Shown: positions 35,087 through 44,696, counted from the first letter of the stretch. The stretch is DNA of 64,000 nt from Shewanella psychrophila (GCF_002005305.1 NZ_CP014782.1:4712001-4776000); one strand, 5' to 3'. A program made the numbers and translations. The notes: generated from the sequence alone by a model not told the origin.

Positions 35087-36331
35087 CAGGGTCAGATCGT
35101 GAACGTTATTTGAGCCGTTTCAGCAAAATATTGACCTGATCAAGTGCTTGTGATCTTATACTCCTTTTTAAGGAGTCTCATTATGTATATTGAATCATTC
35201 AAAGAGCATTTTGGCGCGATTGACGACCACCGCCAAAGTGCAAAAATCACCTATCCATTGTTCGATATATTGTTCGGTTCTCTTTGCGCTGTTATTGCAG
35301 GTTCGAATGGTTGGTTCGATATCCGAGAATACATTCTTGGTCACCACCATTGGTTCAAAACGCAAAAAATGTTTACAGGCGGGATCCCTACTGACGATAC
35401 AATTGCTAGAACAATTTCTGTGATTAATCCTGATAGTTTTAACGAGTGTTTTCTAGCATGGATGCAATCGGTTCACCAGCTAACTAATGGGGAAGTCATT
35501 GCGATTGATGGAAAAACGCTACGCGGCTCATATAATCGTGATGACCGAAACAGCACTATTCATATGATAAGTGCTTATGCTTCAGCAAATAAGCTGGTAC
35601 TTGGTCAATTAAAATCAGACCAAAAAAGTAATGAAATTACGGCAATCCCAGAGCTTTTAAAAATGCTAGATCTACGCGGAGCGCTAGTGACAATCGATGC
35701 TATGGGCTGTCAAACGGCTATTGCTAAAGCGATCATCGACAAAGGTGGTGATTACCTACTGGCTGTAAAAAGCAATCAAGGCCACTTAGCTAAAGCGGTA
35801 AATCAAGCTTTTAGTCAGCATCGTTCAGCAGGCTTAAGTAATGATGATTTCAATATAGAAACAGGCCATGGTCGTATTGAAAATCGAACGTGCTATGTTT
35901 TAAATTCGGCTGAACTCGAAGGTGATTTCTCACGCTGGGAAGCACTCAAATGCATTGTTATGGTTGAAAGTTTTAGGGCGGTTAAAGGTAAGGCGATAAG
36001 CCTTGAATATCGTTACTATATTAGTTCGAAAGAGTTATCAGCAGAGCAAGCCTTAAGTGCTACTCGTGAACATTGGGGTATCGAGTCAATGCACTGGGTC
36101 TTGGATGTCAACATGAACGAAGATACATGCCAGATATACAAAAATAACGGCGCTGAAAATCTAGCTTACTTGAGGCATATGGCTCTCAACATGCTTAGAA
36201 AAGAACCGACCAAACTCAGCATCGTTGGTAAACAAAAGCGCTGCTTAATGAATCCTCAACATCTAGAGAAAGTTTTACTCGCTGGATTATGTAGCTCGAC
36301 TAAAAAATAAACACTCATGCGGTCGCCCTGT
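35087..36331 (+). mobile_element. ISAs1-family insertion sequence, about 1.25 kb
   Basis: The ends are imperfect inverted repeats beginning CAGGG (left CAGGGTCAGATCGTGAACG; right, read inward, CAGGGCGACCGCATGAGTG). A 9-bp direct repeat CCTGCTTCG flanks it (35078-35086 and 36332-36340), as expected for a target duplication. It holds one intact transposase gene. The clean duplication and open frame indicate a recent insertion. Confidence 0.93.
35183..36310 (+). CDS. ISAs1-family transposase
   Basis: A 375-residue DDE transposase. The ATG at 35183 has AAGGAG seven bases upstream. It opens with the ISAs1 mark (FKEHFGAIDDHRQSAKITYPLFDIL). Catalytic contexts follow: VIAIDGKTLRGSY (first Asp, about residue 118), TIDAMGCQTAIAKAI (second, about 172) and REHWGIESMHWVLDVNMNED (Glu, about 290). 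The frame is complete, and it belongs to the element that split the porin gene. Confidence 0.96.
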   Translation: MYIESFKEHFGAIDDHRQSAKITYPLFDILFGSLCAVIAGSNGWFDIREYILGHHHWFKTQKMFTGGIPTDDTIARTISVINPDSFNECFLAWMQSVHQLTNGEVIAIDGKTLRGSYNRDDRNSTIHMISAYASANKLVLGQLKSDQKSNEITAIPELLKMLDLRGALVTIDAMGCQTAIAKAIIDKGGDYLLAVKSNQGHLAKAVNQAFSQHRSAGLSNDDFNIETGHGRIENRTCYVLNSAELEGDFSRWEALKCIVMVESFRAVKGKAISLEYRYYISSKELSAEQALSATREHWGIESMHWVLDVNMNEDTCQIYKNNGAENLAYLRHMALNMLRKEPTKLSIVGKQKRCLMNPQHLEKVLLAGLCSSTKK

Positions 36332-36426
36332 CCTGCTTCGTGTTGAAAATCTTTATCTTGTGCAGCAACGGCACTCATACTAGAAAGGCTAAGTAGGATG
36401 GCTAGCGCCGTAGTCGTGTGTTTCAT

Positions 36427-36908
36427 CAATTTATTCCCTTATATTGTAGTGCTAGGAGAAAAAATAGATGTATAGAGATAATATATGATTAAAAAGATAG
36501 GTTTTATCAATCCTTGATATTATCCAGTGCCTAATTTAGTTACATCAGACCCAGTGCTCTCCTAGCGGCGAACACAATAATCTAAACCATAAAAAAGTCA
36601 AAACGAAAAAACCACCAAAAGCGAAATATCTTAACTAAACAAGCAACTTTTACACAAAAGACCAAAACGAAAAACAATAAACAAACAAATAAAAAACCAA
36701 AGGGAAACAAGTGACGCATTATTTAAACCTGAATATTTAGTCTCAGATTCAAATAACCAATATAAATGAATACAACTCGCTAAGTGCGCTCGACGGAAAA
36801 TAGGACTAGTATCGAAAGGTGACCCATTTTCGTCTGATATAAACTCATTGAGTAACATGACTTAACATAAACTCGATAGAGAATTAATCAATTCCCACAG
36901 GAGTGACT
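36427..36908. other. intergenic region upstream of the split porin gene
   Basis: About 480 bp, AT-rich, without a supported gene. It contains the promoter side of the split porin gene (36427-36500) and, at the other end, the AGGAG site of the small protein. No operator was recognised. Confidence 0.4.
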
Positions 36909-37103
36909 ATGCATTTGATAATGAAGAGCCAGTTCGATGACTTAAGACTAAACGATGATCACGAATACAGCGCCGATGATAAAGGCGGCAAGAAGGTGGT
37001 AAAAATCTTCAAGGACGGCCAGCTGATCGCTAAGAAGATAGTGGTTAAACGTTCGGTACAGTACTTCGGTGTCACGGGCGTCGAAGAACTTTTTACTCAC
37101 TAA
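36909..37103 (+). CDS. small conserved-looking hypothetical protein
   Basis: A 64-residue protein. The ATG has AGGAG five bases upstream. A GTG start six bases earlier would overlap that site. The sequence is soluble and charged (DDHEYSADDKGGKKVVKIFKDGQLIAKK), with a central predicted beta-hairpin of the type KVVKIFKDGQLIAKKIVVKR and no signal or membrane segment. A strong terminator begins at its stop codon, so it forms its own transcription unit. No family was recognised. Confidence 0.7.
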   Translation: MHLIMKSQFDDLRLNDDHEYSADDKGGKKVVKIFKDGQLIAKKIVVKRSVQYFGVTGVEELFTH

Positions 37104-37129
37104 AAAACAGCCAGAGCTGTTTTTTAGTG
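37098..37129. terminator. perfect terminator hairpin shared by convergent genes
   Basis: CACTAAAAAACAGC / GCTGTTTTTTAGTG form a perfect 14-bp stem with loop CAGA, overlapping the stop codon of the small protein gene. A- and T-tracts on both sides make it work in both directions, also for the helicase gene. Confidence 0.9.
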
Positions 37130-37162
37130 TTTATCTGATGCTTATACCAATTGGTATTACCG

Positions 37163-38455
37163 TTAACGCTTCTTATCCGTTCGACGGCTAGCATAGCTCG
37201 ACTTAGCGCCATCGGCGTTGCTCTTAGGTTTGCCCTTATGTTTATTGGCAGGCTTTCCTTTACGTCGTTCAAATTTCTTCTTGGTCGTAGTCAGATCTTG
37301 GTTCTCACGATATCGAGCCGGCAAAGGCGCGCCAAGTTCGTACCCAGGCAGAACGATGCGTGGCAACTTAAGCTCAATCAAACTCTCAATCTCATCGAGC
37401 ATCTCCTCATCGGATGGACAGACAAAGGAGATAGCCCGCCCGGTTAAGCCTGCGCGACCAGTACGACCTACCCGGTGAATATAATCCTCGGCTCCATAAG
37501 GTAGTTCGAGATTGATCACCAGAGGCAAGGCTTGGATATCTATGCCTCGCGCCGCCACATCAGTAGCCACCATGACCCGCAGCTTACCCGACTTAAATTC
37601 CTCTAGAGTACGATTTCTCGCCCCTTGAGTTCTGTCACCATGAAACACGCCGCACTTGATACCGTCTAGGGTCAACTCATTCTTAAGATGCTCGGCGCTC
37701 TCCTTGGTTGTCGCAAAGACTAATACCTGCTGCCAGTTGTTACGGCCTATTAATTCAGAGAGTAGCTCGGCTTTACGACGCTTATCGACCAGGTAGATCT
37801 CCTGCTCAACGCTAGCGGCAGAGCGTGTCTGAGCGACATTAATCCATTGGGGAGCGGTCAGCATCTTCTCGGCTAACAGCTTGACTTCGTCACTATAAGT
37901 CGCCGAGAAAAAATGAGTTAAATGCTCTGGTGCTACCAGAGACTTGACTCTCTCGATATCGCGGACAAAACCCATGTCCAACATTCTATCAGCTTCATCT
38001 ATGATAAGGCTGGTAACATCAGATAAATCGAGTCCGTGCTGCCCAACAAAATCGAACAATCGACCCGGTGTTGCCACTAGAATATCGACCCCTGCATTCA
38101 ATGCCTTACGCTGAGGATTCATATTAGCCCCACCATAAACGGCTAATGTCTTTAGACTGGTAAACTGACCATAGCGAGTGATATTCTCGGCCACTTGAAT
38201 AGCCAACTCTCGGGTAGGTGTCAGGATCAGCCCACGTAGACGAGGAGACTCATTTTCTTCTTTGAGTAGACGTTCTAACAGAGGCAAGGCAAATGAAGCC
38301 GTCTTACCTGTTCCGGTTTCGGCACACGCCATAAGATCGGCGCCAGATAAGGCAACCGGTATAACCTCAGACTGAACCTGTGTGAGTTGCTGATAACCAC
38401 ATTTATCGATGGCATCTATCAATAAGGGGTTCAAGTCGAGGGCGTCAAATTTCAT
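37163..38455 (-). CDS. rhlE: DEAD-box RNA helicase (RhlE-like)
   Basis: ATP-dependent RNA helicase of 430 residues. The motifs come in order: Q motif region (GYQQLTQVQSEVIP), Walker A-like AETGTGKT (about residue 47), PTRELA, GG, TPGRL, DEAD (IDEADRMLD), SAT, VFATT, RGIDI and HRVGRTGRAG. The C-terminal 60 residues are Lys/Arg-rich (FERRKGKPANKHKGK), as in RhlE tails, and likely bind RNA. RhlE-type helicases act in ribosome assembly and cold adaptation. The exact paralogue number within Shewanella cannot be set from this window. Confidence 0.93.
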   Translation of the reverse strand: MKFDALDLNPLLIDAIDKCGYQQLTQVQSEVIPVALSGADLMACAETGTGKTASFALPLLERLLKEENESPRLRGLILTPTRELAIQVAENITRYGQFTSLKTLAVYGGANMNPQRKALNAGVDILVATPGRLFDFVGQHGLDLSDVTSLIIDEADRMLDMGFVRDIERVKSLVAPEHLTHFFSATYSDEVKLLAEKMLTAPQWINVAQTRSAASVEQEIYLVDKRRKAELLSELIGRNNWQQVLVFATTKESAEHLKNELTLDGIKCGVFHGDRTQGARNRTLEEFKSGKLRVMVATDVAARGIDIQALPLVINLELPYGAEDYIHRVGRTGRAGLTGRAISFVCPSDEEMLDEIESLIELKLPRIVLPGYELGAPLPARYRENQDLTTTKKKFERRKGKPANKHKGKPKSNADGAKSSYASRRTDKKR

Positions 38456-38514
38456 GGAAAGCTCACATGGGGTAATAAATGAGCGCGGAGTCTATCAAAA
38501 ACCGACTTCACTGG

Positions 38515-41500
38515 CTACGACGATACCTTCTCATGTCCCATCTCTGCGATTGCCCGGATATATTTATCTTCAAAATCGGCTGCAGGAATAGGTCTGGAAA
38601 AAAGGTAACCTTGACCATAGTCACATCCGGCCTTAGATAAGATATCTCTCTGATACTCAGTTTCGACCCCTTCGGCTATGACCATCATTCCTAGCTTATG
38701 CGCCATGACAATAATAGCCTCACATAGGGTCACATCATCGGTATCCGATTCTAGATTACGGGTGAAAGACTGATCAATTTTGAGATAATCTATATCAAAT
38801 TTTTTCAAGTAGGCCAGTGAAGAATACCCAGTGCCAAAATCATCCAATGAAACTTGTATTCCAGCATCGCGATAGGCTAATAACTTCTCCGATACCCCCA
38901 TGCTCGCGTCAAGTAATAGGCCTTCGGTGATCTCGACGCAGATACTGTTACTAGCAAGGTTTAACTCCTTTAGCTGCATAATCCAATCTTCAAAACTGTC
39001 TCCCTCGTCTCTAAACTGTATCGGGGACTTGTTGATACTGATCTGGATCTCGACGCCGTACTTTTCACGCCATAGTGCACTCTGTTTTGCCGCTTGTGCA
39101 AACACCCAGTTACCGATCTCTATGATAAGCCCAGTGTCTTCGGCGACAGGGATAAACTCGCTAGGAGATACCATGCCTCTTTCAGGATGATGCCAACGAA
39201 TAAGCGCTTCCGCTTTATGTACCTCCCTGGTAGTGAGGTCGATAATAGGCTGATAAAAGATCTCAAACTCTTTCTTATTCACAGCCTCACGTAAATCACG
39301 GATCAATATCATCCGATAACGAGCGTCAGCCTGCATCGAAGCAGTAAAATAGTGGAAACGATTTCTCCCCATATCTTTAGCCGCGTACATAGCCTGATCG
39401 GCATGTTTAAGCAGACTATCTATGGTTGACGCATCATCGGGATAGAGGGTAATACCGATACTCCCACTAATATAGGCTGTGTCATTCCCCAGATTAAAGG
39501 GTTCAGATAGACGGGATAGAATATTATCAGCAACCCTATCGACACCTTTATTATCTTCGATGGCCGAAAGCACTAAAGTAAACTCATCTCCTCCCAATCT
39601 GGCGACGACATCGGATTCACGGATACAGCTTTTCAGCCTCTTAGCAGTTTCAACTAATAGCTGATCACCCACATCATGGCCTAAGGTATCGTTAACCTCT
39701 TTAAAGTAATCTAAATCTAAAAACATCAAGGCAAAGTGTTGCTTGTTACGGTCAGATTTTAATAACTCGGTACCCAAATATTCCAGCAACATGCGACGAT
39801 TAGGCAGTCCCGTCAGAGGGTCATAGTTAGCCTGTTTCCAGATGATCTGTTCAGCCTGCTTTTTTTCAGTAATATCGGAGAAGAGCGCGACACGTCGATA
39901 GACTTCGCCTCGGCTATCATAGATGGTATTGATGGTTAACCAGACGATATATTCCGTTGCATTCTTATGCTTTAGCCAGAGTTCACCTTGCCACTTCCCA
40001 GTGTCCATAATTTGAAAAATCATCTGCTCAAACTGAGATTTATTGGTTCTTTCGCATCGCAAGATTTCAATATGTTGGTCAATAACCTCATCTTCCCGAT
40101 AACCTGTTATTTCAGAAAATGCCGAGTTGATGGTAATAATCTTTCCCTCACTGTCTTGCACACTCATGGCTTCGCTGGAGTTATTGTAAACAGAAGCCGC
40201 TAGTTTTAATGATTCCTCAACCCTTTTTCTATCGGTAATGTCTGTGTGTGTGCCACACATACGCAGGGGAACACCTTTGCCATCTCTACTGACGACCTTA
40301 CCACTGTCTAAAATCCAACGAGTTTCCCCCGAGAGCGACACGAGTCGGTACTCCATACTATGCTGGACACTTTCCCCTTTTAGATGGGCATCGATAGAAC
40401 GCAGCACCGCCACTCTATCCTGGGGATGTATGCCGTTTATCCACAGCCTCTCATTGCGTTTAAGCTCATCGACACTGCAACCTAGTAGCTCAGAACATCG
40501 CTCATTCCGATCGACTCTATTGGTTTTTATATCCCAATCCCATATGCCAAGTTCACTACTAGTGAGTACAAGGGCGAGCTGCTCTTGACTCGAACGCATA
40601 GCCGATTCGGCTTGCTTCTGGGAGGTGATATCCAGCAAGCCTGAAATAACCAACTGCACCTTATCGTTTACTCTTTGGCAAGCGACAGTCAGATGGGTAT
40701 AAACGATGTTTCCATCCTTAGCAACAAAACGTTTGTCCATCTCGTACTCGTCGATCTCACCTCTGAGCATGCGTTCAAACTGAAGCATATCTGTTTGAAG
40801 ATCTTCAAAATAAGTCATCTCAACCCAGGTTTTAGTTAATAACTCGGCCTCGGTATATTTCAGCATCTGACATACCCTAGGGTTCACCTTTACCCAATGC
40901 TGATCCACGGTAGAGATGCCTATACCAATATTGCCTATATTAAATTGCGAACGAAACATGAAGTCATCTTGTAGCTGTATCTTGGCATCACGCTCAATCT
41001 CCAGTCTTCTGGACAGGAGTAAACCCAGTAAAGTGGTGGCCACGGGAAAAATCAGTAATACAGAAAAGCTCAACTGCATCAGAATATTGATAGCCATATC
41101 AAAGGGCAGCACAAACATCCAACTTAAGCTAAGTAGATGAAGAATAAAACCAAACAGATAGAGCTCTTTATAATTAAGATCAGCGATCACCGACTTACGC
41201 TTATAACGCCATAGACTGCCAAACAGACCCGAAGAAATAATCACTCCAACCCCGGCCCAAACGGCAGTGCCTCCCTCCATGATGCGATAGGTAGCAGCAA
41301 TACAAACGGCAATAAAAGTAGGAAGCCCACCAAAGAAGAGACCAGAAATACCTAAGATCACAGAACGAGTATCAAAGAAAATACCGCTTTGATACTCCCA
41401 CGGCGTCATCATAGTCGTGATGGTGATCCCACCTATGATGGCGCCAAGGGATATTCGCCATATGATAAAATATTCACTCTGCTGCTTTCTAGGCACGGCA

Positions 41501-41571
41501 TCATAGACAAACACCATAGCTAACAGTAACGCGGCATTCTGAACTAGGGAAAAAATTACTTCTGAATCCAT
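38515..41571 (-). CDS. membrane PAS-GGDEF-EAL c-di-GMP protein with 5TM LytS-like domain
   Basis: A 1,018-residue protein. The N-terminus (1-190) has several membrane segments resembling the 5TM-LYT sensor domain (IWRISLGAIIGGIT, GISGLFFGGLPTFIAVCIAATYRI). Three or four PAS domains follow (about 210-330, 335-455, 460-580), each with a PAC-like end. The GGDEF domain has an intact active site (RLGGDEFTLVL) and an RxxD inhibitory site (RESD) five residues before it. The EAL domain is also intact (KAEALIRW, ITEGLL, LDDFGTGYSS, IAEGVET). It may both make and degrade c-di-GMP under sensory control. Confidence 0.95.
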   Translation of the reverse strand: MDSEVIFSLVQNAALLLAMVFVYDAVPRKQQSEYFIIWRISLGAIIGGITITTMMTPWEYQSGIFFDTRSVILGISGLFFGGLPTFIAVCIAATYRIMEGGTAVWAGVGVIISSGLFGSLWRYKRKSVIADLNYKELYLFGFILHLLSLSWMFVLPFDMAINILMQLSFSVLLIFPVATTLLGLLLSRRLEIERDAKIQLQDDFMFRSQFNIGNIGIGISTVDQHWVKVNPRVCQMLKYTEAELLTKTWVEMTYFEDLQTDMLQFERMLRGEIDEYEMDKRFVAKDGNIVYTHLTVACQRVNDKVQLVISGLLDITSQKQAESAMRSSQEQLALVLTSSELGIWDWDIKTNRVDRNERCSELLGCSVDELKRNERLWINGIHPQDRVAVLRSIDAHLKGESVQHSMEYRLVSLSGETRWILDSGKVVSRDGKGVPLRMCGTHTDITDRKRVEESLKLAASVYNNSSEAMSVQDSEGKIITINSAFSEITGYREDEVIDQHIEILRCERTNKSQFEQMIFQIMDTGKWQGELWLKHKNATEYIVWLTINTIYDSRGEVYRRVALFSDITEKKQAEQIIWKQANYDPLTGLPNRRMLLEYLGTELLKSDRNKQHFALMFLDLDYFKEVNDTLGHDVGDQLLVETAKRLKSCIRESDVVARLGGDEFTLVLSAIEDNKGVDRVADNILSRLSEPFNLGNDTAYISGSIGITLYPDDASTIDSLLKHADQAMYAAKDMGRNRFHYFTASMQADARYRMILIRDLREAVNKKEFEIFYQPIIDLTTREVHKAEALIRWHHPERGMVSPSEFIPVAEDTGLIIEIGNWVFAQAAKQSALWREKYGVEIQISINKSPIQFRDEGDSFEDWIMQLKELNLASNSICVEITEGLLLDASMGVSEKLLAYRDAGIQVSLDDFGTGYSSLAYLKKFDIDYLKIDQSFTRNLESDTDDVTLCEAIIVMAHKLGMMVIAEGVETEYQRDILSKAGCDYGQGYLFSRPIPAADFEDKYIRAIAEMGHEKVSS

Positions 41572-41784
41572 GAGTCGCAGTTTTCTCTCAGCATAATTGG
41601 AAGTTTAGAGCTTTGAGTGTAGCAGAAGCATACCATTAATGAGACGGTCAAATTAAGCTCAAAATAGATGACAAACATAAACTTGGAGTATGTAATTTTC
41701 GTCACAGGTTTCTAATATAGAGTAAAAAAACATAAACAAAAAAACGTATAAATAAAAGTCATCTTTAATCAAAAATGGATTAAG

Positions 41785-42606
41785 ATGGCACTGCAATTTA
41801 CATGGATATTCAGGGTAAACGGACTAATGCCAGGACCACACATCGCCTTTTTGAAGGCTTTTATATTGACTAGCTCAACCTTGCTTGGCCTATGTGGCTA
41901 TGCCCATGGGGATGATACTAGCCAACAACCCACACAAGTCATCAAGCTTGCCGCTGAAGATAACTGGGCGCCATTTGCCAATGCCTCCGGTACTGGCATC
42001 TCCCATACCATTATCAATTCGGCTTTCTCTCGGGTGGGCGTTGAAGTCGAGAGTATAGTGGTGCCCTATTCTCGGGCTGTCGTCATGGCGAAGAAGGGAC
42101 TCGTCGAAGGAGTCTTCAATCTAGTGAAGGAAAAAAGCACCGAAGATCATTTTGTCTTCGGCGAGCAGGCGCTATTCTCTGCAACGGCCTCTTTCTATCA
42201 GAATGCTAAAATGCCAATCCAAGCCGTGGATAAATGGAAGCTACCGCCAAATACCAAGGTGGGGATTATCGAAGGCTATGAATATGGTGATGAGCTTAAT
42301 TTGCTGCCAAATGTTCAAATATTTGAGCTTTCCAATCATAACCAGTTGATCAACTTGTTGCTTCTGGACAGAATTGATCTTGCAATTATGTATGATCTAG
42401 TCGCCGATCAATATATTCAACGCATGGGTGTCACAGCTGATATCAAGCAGACCTTCACCAATCACACAGGCCAAGTCTACCTGGCTTTTTCTAAGGACAA
42501 TCCACAGGCTGAAAACCTGGCAAAACTACTGGATACAGGCCTTAGTTCACTCAAAAAAGATGGCAGTTACCAAAAAATAATGGCATCGATCGAATCGACT
42601 AATTAA
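41785..42606 (+). CDS. orphan periplasmic solute-binding protein (SBP_bac_3 type)
   Basis: A 273-residue secreted protein with a signal-like segment (about 20-45, FILTSSTLLGLCGYAHG). The mature part has the type-2 binding fold pattern: IKLAAEDNWAPFANASGTGISHTIINSAF, then VPYSRAVVMAKKGLVEGVFNL and late SKDNPQAENLAKLLDTGLSSLKKDGSYQKI. No permease or ATPase gene is nearby, so it may feed a remote transporter or act as a sensory protein. A shorter start at 41827 would also give a signal peptide. It lies between two c-di-GMP genes. Confidence 0.85.
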   Translation: MALQFTWIFRVNGLMPGPHIAFLKAFILTSSTLLGLCGYAHGDDTSQQPTQVIKLAAEDNWAPFANASGTGISHTIINSAFSRVGVEVESIVVPYSRAVVMAKKGLVEGVFNLVKEKSTEDHFVFGEQALFSATASFYQNAKMPIQAVDKWKLPPNTKVGIIEGYEYGDELNLLPNVQIFELSNHNQLINLLLLDRIDLAIMYDLVADQYIQRMGVTADIKQTFTNHTGQVYLAFSKDNPQAENLAKLLDTGLSSLKKDGSYQKIMASIESTN

Positions 42607-42607
42607 T

Positions 42608-42626
42608 GAGGTAAAACCTCTTATTT
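42608..42626 (+). terminator. short terminator after the binding-protein gene
   Basis: A compact stem GAGGT / ACCTC with loop AAA is followed by TTATTTTT, directly after the stop codon. Confidence 0.6.
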
Positions 42627-42713
42627 TTGTCTCTGTGCTAGACTAGCGCCAATTCTCAGAGGTATTGGCGCAATACAATTATTATGCATAAGACAGTTCA
42701 AAGCGGTAAAGAG

Positions 42714-43154
42714 ATGAATTTCAGCTCTACATTCCATTTTCCGGTTCAGATCTATTATGAAGATACAGATTTTTCCGGCGTAGTTTACCACCCTAATTTT
42801 CTAAAATACTTTGAACGTGCCAGAGAACATGTCATCGGGGCTAATATTTTAGCCACACTTTGGGATGAGCAAGGCTTAGGTTTTGCTGTCTATCGCAGTG
42901 ATATGTTATGTCATGACGGCGTTGAATTCGCCGACATCATAGACATCAGGACTCGTTTCTATTTCGAGAGTAAATACAGGACAGTCTGGCATCAGGAAAT
43001 TTGGCGACCCAATGCGAAAAAACCCGCCGTCACCGCCAATATCGAAATGGTGTGCATGAATAAGGCAAGGCAACTGACCCCCATGTCGGCAGATTTATTG
43101 GCACATTTAAGTCAGTCATTTACCGAAAACAACAAGAGTGTGTCGGCTCTGTGA
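42714..43154 (+). CDS. YbgC-like acyl-CoA thioesterase (hotdog fold)
   Basis: A 146-residue 4-hydroxybenzoyl-CoA-thioesterase-like hotdog protein. The motif VQIYYEDTDFSGVVYHPNFLKYFERARE carries the catalytic Asp and the conserved Tyr/His of the YbgC group. The start at 42714 is chosen because it aligns with YbgC; an ATG 30 bases earlier has no ribosome site. In E. coli ybgC lies in the tol-pal operon. Here it stands alone, so it may be a paralogue. It likely hydrolyses short-chain acyl-CoA. Confidence 0.88.
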   Translation: MNFSSTFHFPVQIYYEDTDFSGVVYHPNFLKYFERAREHVIGANILATLWDEQGLGFAVYRSDMLCHDGVEFADIIDIRTRFYFESKYRTVWHQEIWRPNAKKPAVTANIEMVCMNKARQLTPMSADLLAHLSQSFTENNKSVSAL

Positions 43155-43202
43155 GCACTGAATGACTCCGAATAGATAACTATCTAATAATACCGACAAG
43201 TA

Positions 43203-44696
43203 TTAGCCTGGCCGTATCTGCTGTGCTTCGATCTCTTTAGCTGTCATGGGTTTAGCAAAGAGATCGCCCTGAATTTTGTCGATCCCCATCTCAATCAAAG
43301 CCAAACTAACCACTTGGGTTTCAACCCCTTCCACTGTGGTACTAAAGCCCAGACCTCTCGCAAGGTCTATACTCATTCGCATTATGTGTGCGGCACGTTT
43401 ATCTGTCAAAAGGTCATCGAGAAAAGCCTTATCAATTTTAACTTCATCGACGGGAAAATTTTTAAGGTAAGCCAATGAAGAATGACCGGTACCAAAATCA
43501 TCTATGGCGACACCTACACCTATCTCTTTTAGTTTCTCTATGGTGGTGATAGCCAACTCCATATCATCCATAAGCTGACTCTCGGTGATCTCGATAGAAA
43601 GGGAACCTGCAGACACACTATAGCCGCCCAGCTTAGTCTGAATATCATCACACAGGGTCGTGCTGATTATATCTTGGGTCGAAAGATTCACCGCGACCTG
43701 AAGATGAATACCCATGGCTTGCCACTTTGCCTGTTGACAGATCACTTGCTCCAGAGCCCACTGACTGAGTAACTCAATCATGCCACCATACTCCGCCAAG
43801 GGAATAAATTCTGCGGGGGAAATATAGCCTAATTCACTGTGCTTCCATCTCATTAAGGCTTCTACTTGGGCATATGTTCCTGTGGCCACATCTAACTTGG
43901 GCTGATAAACCAGATAAAGCTGACCTTGTTGGAGTGCTTTAGGAAGGTCATGAATAATGCTCAGTTCACGCTGATGACTCAAATCATCTCCCTGGGCATA
44001 ACAGGCGAAAAAAGGTTTACCTGATTTGGCTTTGATTAGGGCTAGATCGAGACGCCTCAACAGGGCGCTAACATGGGTATGATGCTGATGGAGATCGACA
44101 ACCCCCATCTGAATTTGTACCGAAATAGTACTTCCCTCTATCTCATAGAGGGCTTGAAGCTGTTCTCGCAATGCCAACAAGATGGTTTCACTCTGTTGCG
44201 CCTCAAAGTAAAGCAGAAACTCATCTTCATTCATTCTCGCCACATATGCAGCCTGAAGAGCAGGCCCTAAAAGCCGTTTCGACACTTGCCGGAGCAATTC
44301 ATCTCCAACGGAGAAACCTAACAAGTCGTTAACAAACCTAAATCGATAGATATCGATTAAAACTAAACTACCTTTCTCCATGGTGCTCAATCCCGTTAAA
44401 TAAGATTTCACCCCCAGACGATTAGGCAGACCGGTCAGCTTATCTTTATCGCTTGGGCCGGGCAGCTCAAAGATGAATTTTTGCAGCTCATGATATAACC
44501 GGGCATATTTTTTAGGAATGTTATCAGATGAAATGACAGGCCCTTGGCTGTCATTCAAAGGCTTGTTGCTGCGTTGGTCGAGGAAGTTTATCAGCTGTTG
44601 AAGAAAAACAGTTTCATGCTTTTTATACCGGTACCAAATGATGATACCAGCGATACACATTAACAATAACACCCAATAGGGCCAGCCACTTTCCAC
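43203..44696 (-). CDS. EAL phosphodiesterase with degenerate GGDEF domain
   Basis: A 497-residue protein with one N-terminal membrane helix (YWVLLLMCIAGIIIWY). The GGDEF-like domain (about 80-230) has NEDEF in place of the catalytic GGDEF (VARMNEDEFLLYF) and no RxxD site, so it should not make c-di-GMP. The EAL domain (about 240-495) is intact: QVEALMRWKH, VNLST, SIEITESQLM, AIDDFGTGHSSLAY, VEGVETQ. The protein is therefore predicted to degrade c-di-GMP. It starts at GTG with GGAG 13 bases upstream, so the exact start is uncertain. Confidence 0.92.
   Translation of the reverse strand: MESGWPYWVLLLMCIAGIIIWYRYKKHETVFLQQLINFLDQRSNKPLNDSQGPVISSDNIPKKYARLYHELQKFIFELPGPSDKDKLTGLPNRLGVKSYLTGLSTMEKGSLVLIDIYRFRFVNDLLGFSVGDELLRQVSKRLLGPALQAAYVARMNEDEFLLYFEAQQSETILLALREQLQALYEIEGSTISVQIQMGVVDLHQHHTHVSALLRRLDLALIKAKSGKPFFACYAQGDDLSHQRELSIIHDLPKALQQGQLYLVYQPKLDVATGTYAQVEALMRWKHSELGYISPAEFIPLAEYGGMIELLSQWALEQVICQQAKWQAMGIHLQVAVNLSTQDIISTTLCDDIQTKLGGYSVSAGSLSIEITESQLMDDMELAITTIEKLKEIGVGVAIDDFGTGHSSLAYLKNFPVDEVKIDKAFLDDLLTDKRAAHIMRMSIDLARGLGFSTTVEGVETQVVSLALIEMGIDKIQGDLFAKPMTAKEIEAQQIRPG

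Larger units (their letters stand above)
34417..36426 (-). pseudogene. outer-membrane porin gene split by an ISAs1-family element
   Basis: The gene starts at 36426 (AAGGGA ribosome site; signal peptide MKHTTTALAILLSL..SAVAA) and runs 95 bp to the target duplication. It resumes at 35077 beyond the element and ends at 34417. Joining 36426-36332 to 35077-34417 keeps the frame exactly and yields about 251 residues with no internal stop. The product is a porin-like barrel (GIWNAYYRYYFEGVDQSKSPYALNGF, alternating aromatic strands, C-terminal VGLGLGVVGRF with terminal Phe) resembling the putative-porin family of Shewanella. As it stands the gene is inactive. Confidence 0.88.

Noticed and set aside
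36631..36858. 75-codon minus-strand frame upstream of the small protein gene
   Set aside because: No ribosome site, random-like composition driven by an AT-rich strand, and no terminator or partner gene.
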